A stretch of 33,682 nucleotides of DNA from Gammaproteobacteria bacterium (GTDB lineage Bacteria > Pseudomonadota > Gammaproteobacteria > JACCYU01), in the NCBI GenBank assembly GCA_013695765.1, contig JACCZW010000091.1, positions 1 through 33,682 of the forward strand, given 5' to 3'. Both the position numbers and the translations under genes were made by a program. The notes beneath the pieces are model-generated. The model was not told where the DNA came from. It saw only the letters and a list, made by a program, of their open reading frames with translations, and did not search any database. This document shows positions 31,604 to 33,682 of this stretch, one piece after another. Within the stretch, counting starts at the first letter, position 1. Every line of letters starts with the position of its first letter.

Positions 31604-31658
31604 CATTACCAAATCCTTACCCAATCTTTATCCTAACTTGATATGAGTTAGCCATACT
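31604..31658 (+). promoter_or_regulatory. Tandem 11-bp repeat promoter element C
   Basis: Units CATTACCAAAT (31604), CCTTACCCAAT (31615), CTTTATCCTAA (31626) and CTTGATATGAG (31637), then a -10-like CATACT at 31653, again 16 bases into unit 4. It is in the same phase as elements A and B. Downstream lies a lactonase-like start codon region (31772) and then DUF4331. Confidence 0.7.
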
Positions 31659-31771
31659 CGTCAAGGCATCGGCACCGCCTGAACCTGAGCGAGAACGGCT
31701 GCGGTTGCCTGCGCCAATGCAAACCACCACTTTCGCTAACGAAGATAAAGATTGGTAACCAGAAAGCAGAG

Positions 31772-31933
31772 ATGAACGGCACCAGACATCCAGTTCCCAC
31801 TCGCCGAAGACACCGGTACTTCGCGTTACCAACCATTGACAAATCCTTTGATCACAATCTGAAAGCCCCGGGCAATCCTGACGCCTATCATAAAGCGGCC
31901 AACGAGACTAGTCGCAGCGTACCAACACTCTAA
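31772..31933 (+). pseudogene. 5' remnant of a lactonase gene (53-codon ORF)
   Basis: The frame MNGTRHPVPTRRRHRYFAL... runs 53 codons. The DNA around the start (AGATTGGTAACCAGAAAG, then CAGAGATGAACGGCACCAGA) closely follows that of lactonase 2 (AGATTGACAACAGGAGAG, then CAAGATGAATAGCACACGA), including a shared arginine-rich beginning. The signal peptide and all propeller blades are missing. Together with element C it looks like the surviving promoter and first codons of a lactonase paralogue, now acting as leader to DUF4331. It could still be translated. Confidence 0.55.
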
Positions 31934-31949
31934 ACTCAAGGAGACGACC

Positions 31950-33350
31950 ATGCAGCAATTCAAAACTAAGCCCGTAAGTAAACTTGAACGAGCCGCAAAA
32001 CGTTATCGTGCAAACGGCCTGACAACCTTATGCGCCAGCGCGCTGACCACGGCGGCAATCTTTAGCAGCTTTTGGCTTCCCGTCGCGTCAGTCAATGCTT
32101 CCGACCACATTGATGGGCCGCAGCTAGCCAACGACCATGCTTCTGACATCAACGACATGTATTTCTTCCTCGACCCGAACGACAATACGGAGGTTGTCAT
32201 GATTATGACGATCAACCCGTTCCTGATTTCATCGGAAATCATCGGTCAAGCCATTTTCGACCATAACCTCAGATACCGGTTCGAGATTGAAAACAACGGC
32301 GACGCACGGACAGACAGATTCATTGACGTCAGTTTTACGCGCGGAGTCGGTCGTGAAATCGAGCCGCAGATTGCTACCATCAGGCTTCCCGACGGAAACA
32401 CGTTTACCGCGCCGACGAACATCCCGAGTCAGGGCGCAGACACGCCGGATATTGAGCCGCCCGAGTTACCGGTGACAAACGATGCGGCAAGCGGGGTCAG
32501 TTTCTTCGCCGGTGTAACGGACGATCCGTTCTTTCTCGACAACACCGCCGCTAACCGTTTCGTTCTATCGTCAATTCGCGACCCGGGCAATCCTGATCGG
32601 CAGGTATTTCGGAATCGCGCCGGGTTTAATGCTCCTGACGGCTCAGCCCCTAATGCCGACAGTCAACTTGCAGGTGAACTTCCGGGCCAGGCGCGGAATC
32701 GGGGTCTCAACACAGGTCCGGGTCGGGACACGTATTCGGGCTTCAGCACTCTGACAATCGCCGTCAGCGTTCCGGTAGCGACGTTGCAGGGAACGGGCGA
32801 AGAACTCGGTTTGAACGGAGTGACACAACGTCGTCAGAACCAGAATGTTCTCAGAAACGGACAGGTCGAAGGGTCCGGTCCTTTCATAACGGTTGACCGA
32901 GAAGCGGTTCCGCTCGTCAACAACGGACTCATCCCGGCTCCGCGCAAAGACGAATACAACGGCGCAACGCCGGTTGCTGATGCGAACGGCAGGTTCAGGG
33001 CGGATTTGATCGAATCGCTGCAGAACTTCGACACCAACGATGAATTCATCGGAACAATCCTGAGCATGATTCAGGCGCGGGGCGACATCCTGCGTCTCAA
33101 CATCACCGTTCCGAACAGCGGGCCGGGCGGCGGCAACAACCCCGACGGCGGTCCTGCGAACATGGGCGGTCGCCGCTTGCAGGACGACGTGGCTGATGCG
33201 ACATTTACGCTCATCAACAACGGACGGGCCTTAGGCGATTTCGTCAATCGTAACGACTTCAGGTTCGGCAACACTTTTCCGTTTGTCGCGCCTCAGGTTA
33301 TGCCGAATCCGAATGGTATCAATCGCCGGGATACCAGACTTCGCTTGTAA
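31950..33350 (+). CDS. Secreted DUF4331 protein
   Basis: A 466-residue exported protein. The signal region spans about 24-50 (LTTLCASALTTAAIFSSFWL, cleavage near VNASDH), and the mature start SDHIDGPQLANDHASDINDM is the DUF4331 hallmark, followed by YFFLDPNDNTEVVMIMTINP. DUF4331 proteins are secreted, of unknown function. AAGGAG precedes the ATG. Element C, 290 bases upstream, may drive it. Base composition looks slightly less GC-rich than its neighbours, which could indicate transfer. A strong hairpin follows the stop. Confidence 0.87.
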   Translation: MQQFKTKPVSKLERAAKRYRANGLTTLCASALTTAAIFSSFWLPVASVNASDHIDGPQLANDHASDINDMYFFLDPNDNTEVVMIMTINPFLISSEIIGQAIFDHNLRYRFEIENNGDARTDRFIDVSFTRGVGREIEPQIATIRLPDGNTFTAPTNIPSQGADTPDIEPPELPVTNDAASGVSFFAGVTDDPFFLDNTAANRFVLSSIRDPGNPDRQVFRNRAGFNAPDGSAPNADSQLAGELPGQARNRGLNTGPGRDTYSGFSTLTIAVSVPVATLQGTGEELGLNGVTQRRQNQNVLRNGQVEGSGPFITVDREAVPLVNNGLIPAPRKDEYNGATPVADANGRFRADLIESLQNFDTNDEFIGTILSMIQARGDILRLNITVPNSGPGGGNNPDGGPANMGGRRLQDDVADATFTLINNGRALGDFVNRNDFRFGNTFPFVAPQVMPNPNGINRRDTRLRL

Positions 33351-33363
33351 CTTTATCACCCTA

Positions 33364-33406
33364 CTTTGCCCGCGCCGGAAGTTGATGATTTTCGGCGCGG
33401 GCAAAG
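33364..33406 (+). terminator. 14-bp intrinsic-type terminator after DUF4331
   Basis: CTTTGCCCGCGCCG (33364-33377) pairs perfectly with CGGCGCGGGCAAAG (33393-33406) across a 15-base loop, 13 bases after the DUF4331 stop. T-rich sequence (TTTG, then CCCTTTTA) follows. This is the strongest terminator in the window and separates DUF4331 from the HvfA-like gene. Confidence 0.7.
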
Positions 33407-33570
33407 TTTGCCTGCCCTTTTACCCTCAAAACTTCAAGCGTTGATAGCCGCTGAAATGTCGGGTGTTGCGATGCAATTACGAGTCGCCTCGAGCAAATTT
33501 TTTGCCGTGTCTGTTCTTACCCTTTTTTCCGCGAGCGCTTTCTCCGAGCCCCGTTCAAGGAGATTTACAA

Positions 33571-33682
33571 ATGAGCAAACGAAACAACTTGAAACCCATC
33601 GCGATCGCCTTCGGCGCGGCGTTGGCAGCCGGCGTGACATCTATCCCTACCGCTAATGCCGATGCAAATCCGTTCGGCATGA
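33571..33682 (+). CDS. HvfA-like RiPP metallophore precursor, N-terminus only
   Basis: ATG 33571 follows AAGGAG by eight bases and opens MSKRNNLKPIAIAFGAALAA, continuing to TANADANPFGM at the window edge (37 codons). The Lys/Asn-rich start, short export signal and 'A-(D/E)-NPFGM' junction match precursors of the HvfA family. Known members continue with EGKCGEGKCG repeats, whose cysteines are converted to oxazolone/thioamide copper ligands by HvfB (DUF692) and HvfC (DUF2063). Those repeats and partner genes would lie beyond the window. The assignment rests on N-terminal motifs I recall, not on a search. Confidence 0.65.
   Translation, partial: MSKRNNLKPIAIAFGAALAAGVTSIPTANADANPFGM

Larger units (their letters stand above)
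31198..31771. other. Long intergenic stretch with regulatory element C
   Basis: Contains a hairpin (31220-31246), element C (31604-31658) and a GTG frame (31462-31641) behind GGGAGG that encodes 59 unrecognised residues and overlaps element C. I do not call that frame a gene. The rest shows nothing recognisable. Confidence 0.45.

Noticed and set aside
31462-31641. GTG-started 59-codon frame behind a good GGGAGG
   Set aside because: It runs through element C and ends at random; no signal or family features, so chance is likely.

Overview
The window looks like a GC-rich proteobacterial chromosome segment, most likely gammaproteobacterial. Support comes from a GTG-started TonB receptor, an E. 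coli YnjBCD-like ABC transporter, a HigBA-type toxin-antitoxin pair, bufferin-type and HvfA-like small secreted proteins, a cytochrome P460 and Shine-Dalgarno-led genes. This is accessory, partly decaying DNA: intact operons alternate with gene fragments, frameshifted genes and duplicated families. No rRNA, tRNA, CRISPR array or complete insertion sequence was seen.

Layout. 1-1.9 kb is a scrap zone: a cut-off gene start on the left edge, a HigBA module whose antitoxin carries a nonsense codon, an apparently intact VapBC-type module (1120-1750), and two related fragments of an RND efflux pump on either side of it. 2.1-9.5 kb is one minus-strand operon in transcription order: TonB-dependent receptor, YnjB-like lipoprotein, two permeases, ATPase, and two paralogous proteins that look like class I amidotransferase/ThuA folds. 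Together they look like a dedicated uptake route for an unknown ligand. A DUF547 protein (minus) and a secreted beta-propeller 'lactonase' (plus) diverge around 10.6-11 kb.

12.3-16 kb holds a NarL-type response regulator with a ruined DNA-binding domain, a DUF302 protein followed by a broken DUF302 copy, a secreted COG4798-like methyltransferase, a Crp/Fnr regulator and a cytochrome P460. 16.2-19.5 kb holds two small Cys-containing secreted proteins of bufferin (BufA2) type, one frameshifted, then a TVP38/VTT membrane protein and a MerA-like flavin disulfide reductase. 19.8-22.3 kb holds a second lactonase and an unrecognised secreted protein. 22.8-29.2 kb is a plus-strand sugar/oxidation operon: GMC oxidoreductase, double-VOC protein, YdcZ-type transporter, two SDRs and a GH15 glucoamylase-type enzyme, several of them overlapping. 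29.4-33.7 kb holds a lactonase 3' remnant, a DoxX-like membrane protein, a second methyltransferase with a broken signal peptide, a remnant lactonase 5' end, a DUF4331 protein and, running off the right edge, the N-terminus of an HvfA-like RiPP metallophore precursor.

The most notable signal is regulatory. Three intergenic regions (17039-17093, 19675-19729, 31604-31658) carry the same element: four tandem 11-bp units (consensus roughly CTTTACCnnAT) followed at identical spacing by a -10-like hexamer. This is the architecture of an OmpR/PhoB-family response-regulator promoter. It links the VTT/flavoprotein pair, lactonase 2, and a lactonase-derived leader in front of DUF4331. No such regulator is encoded in the window.
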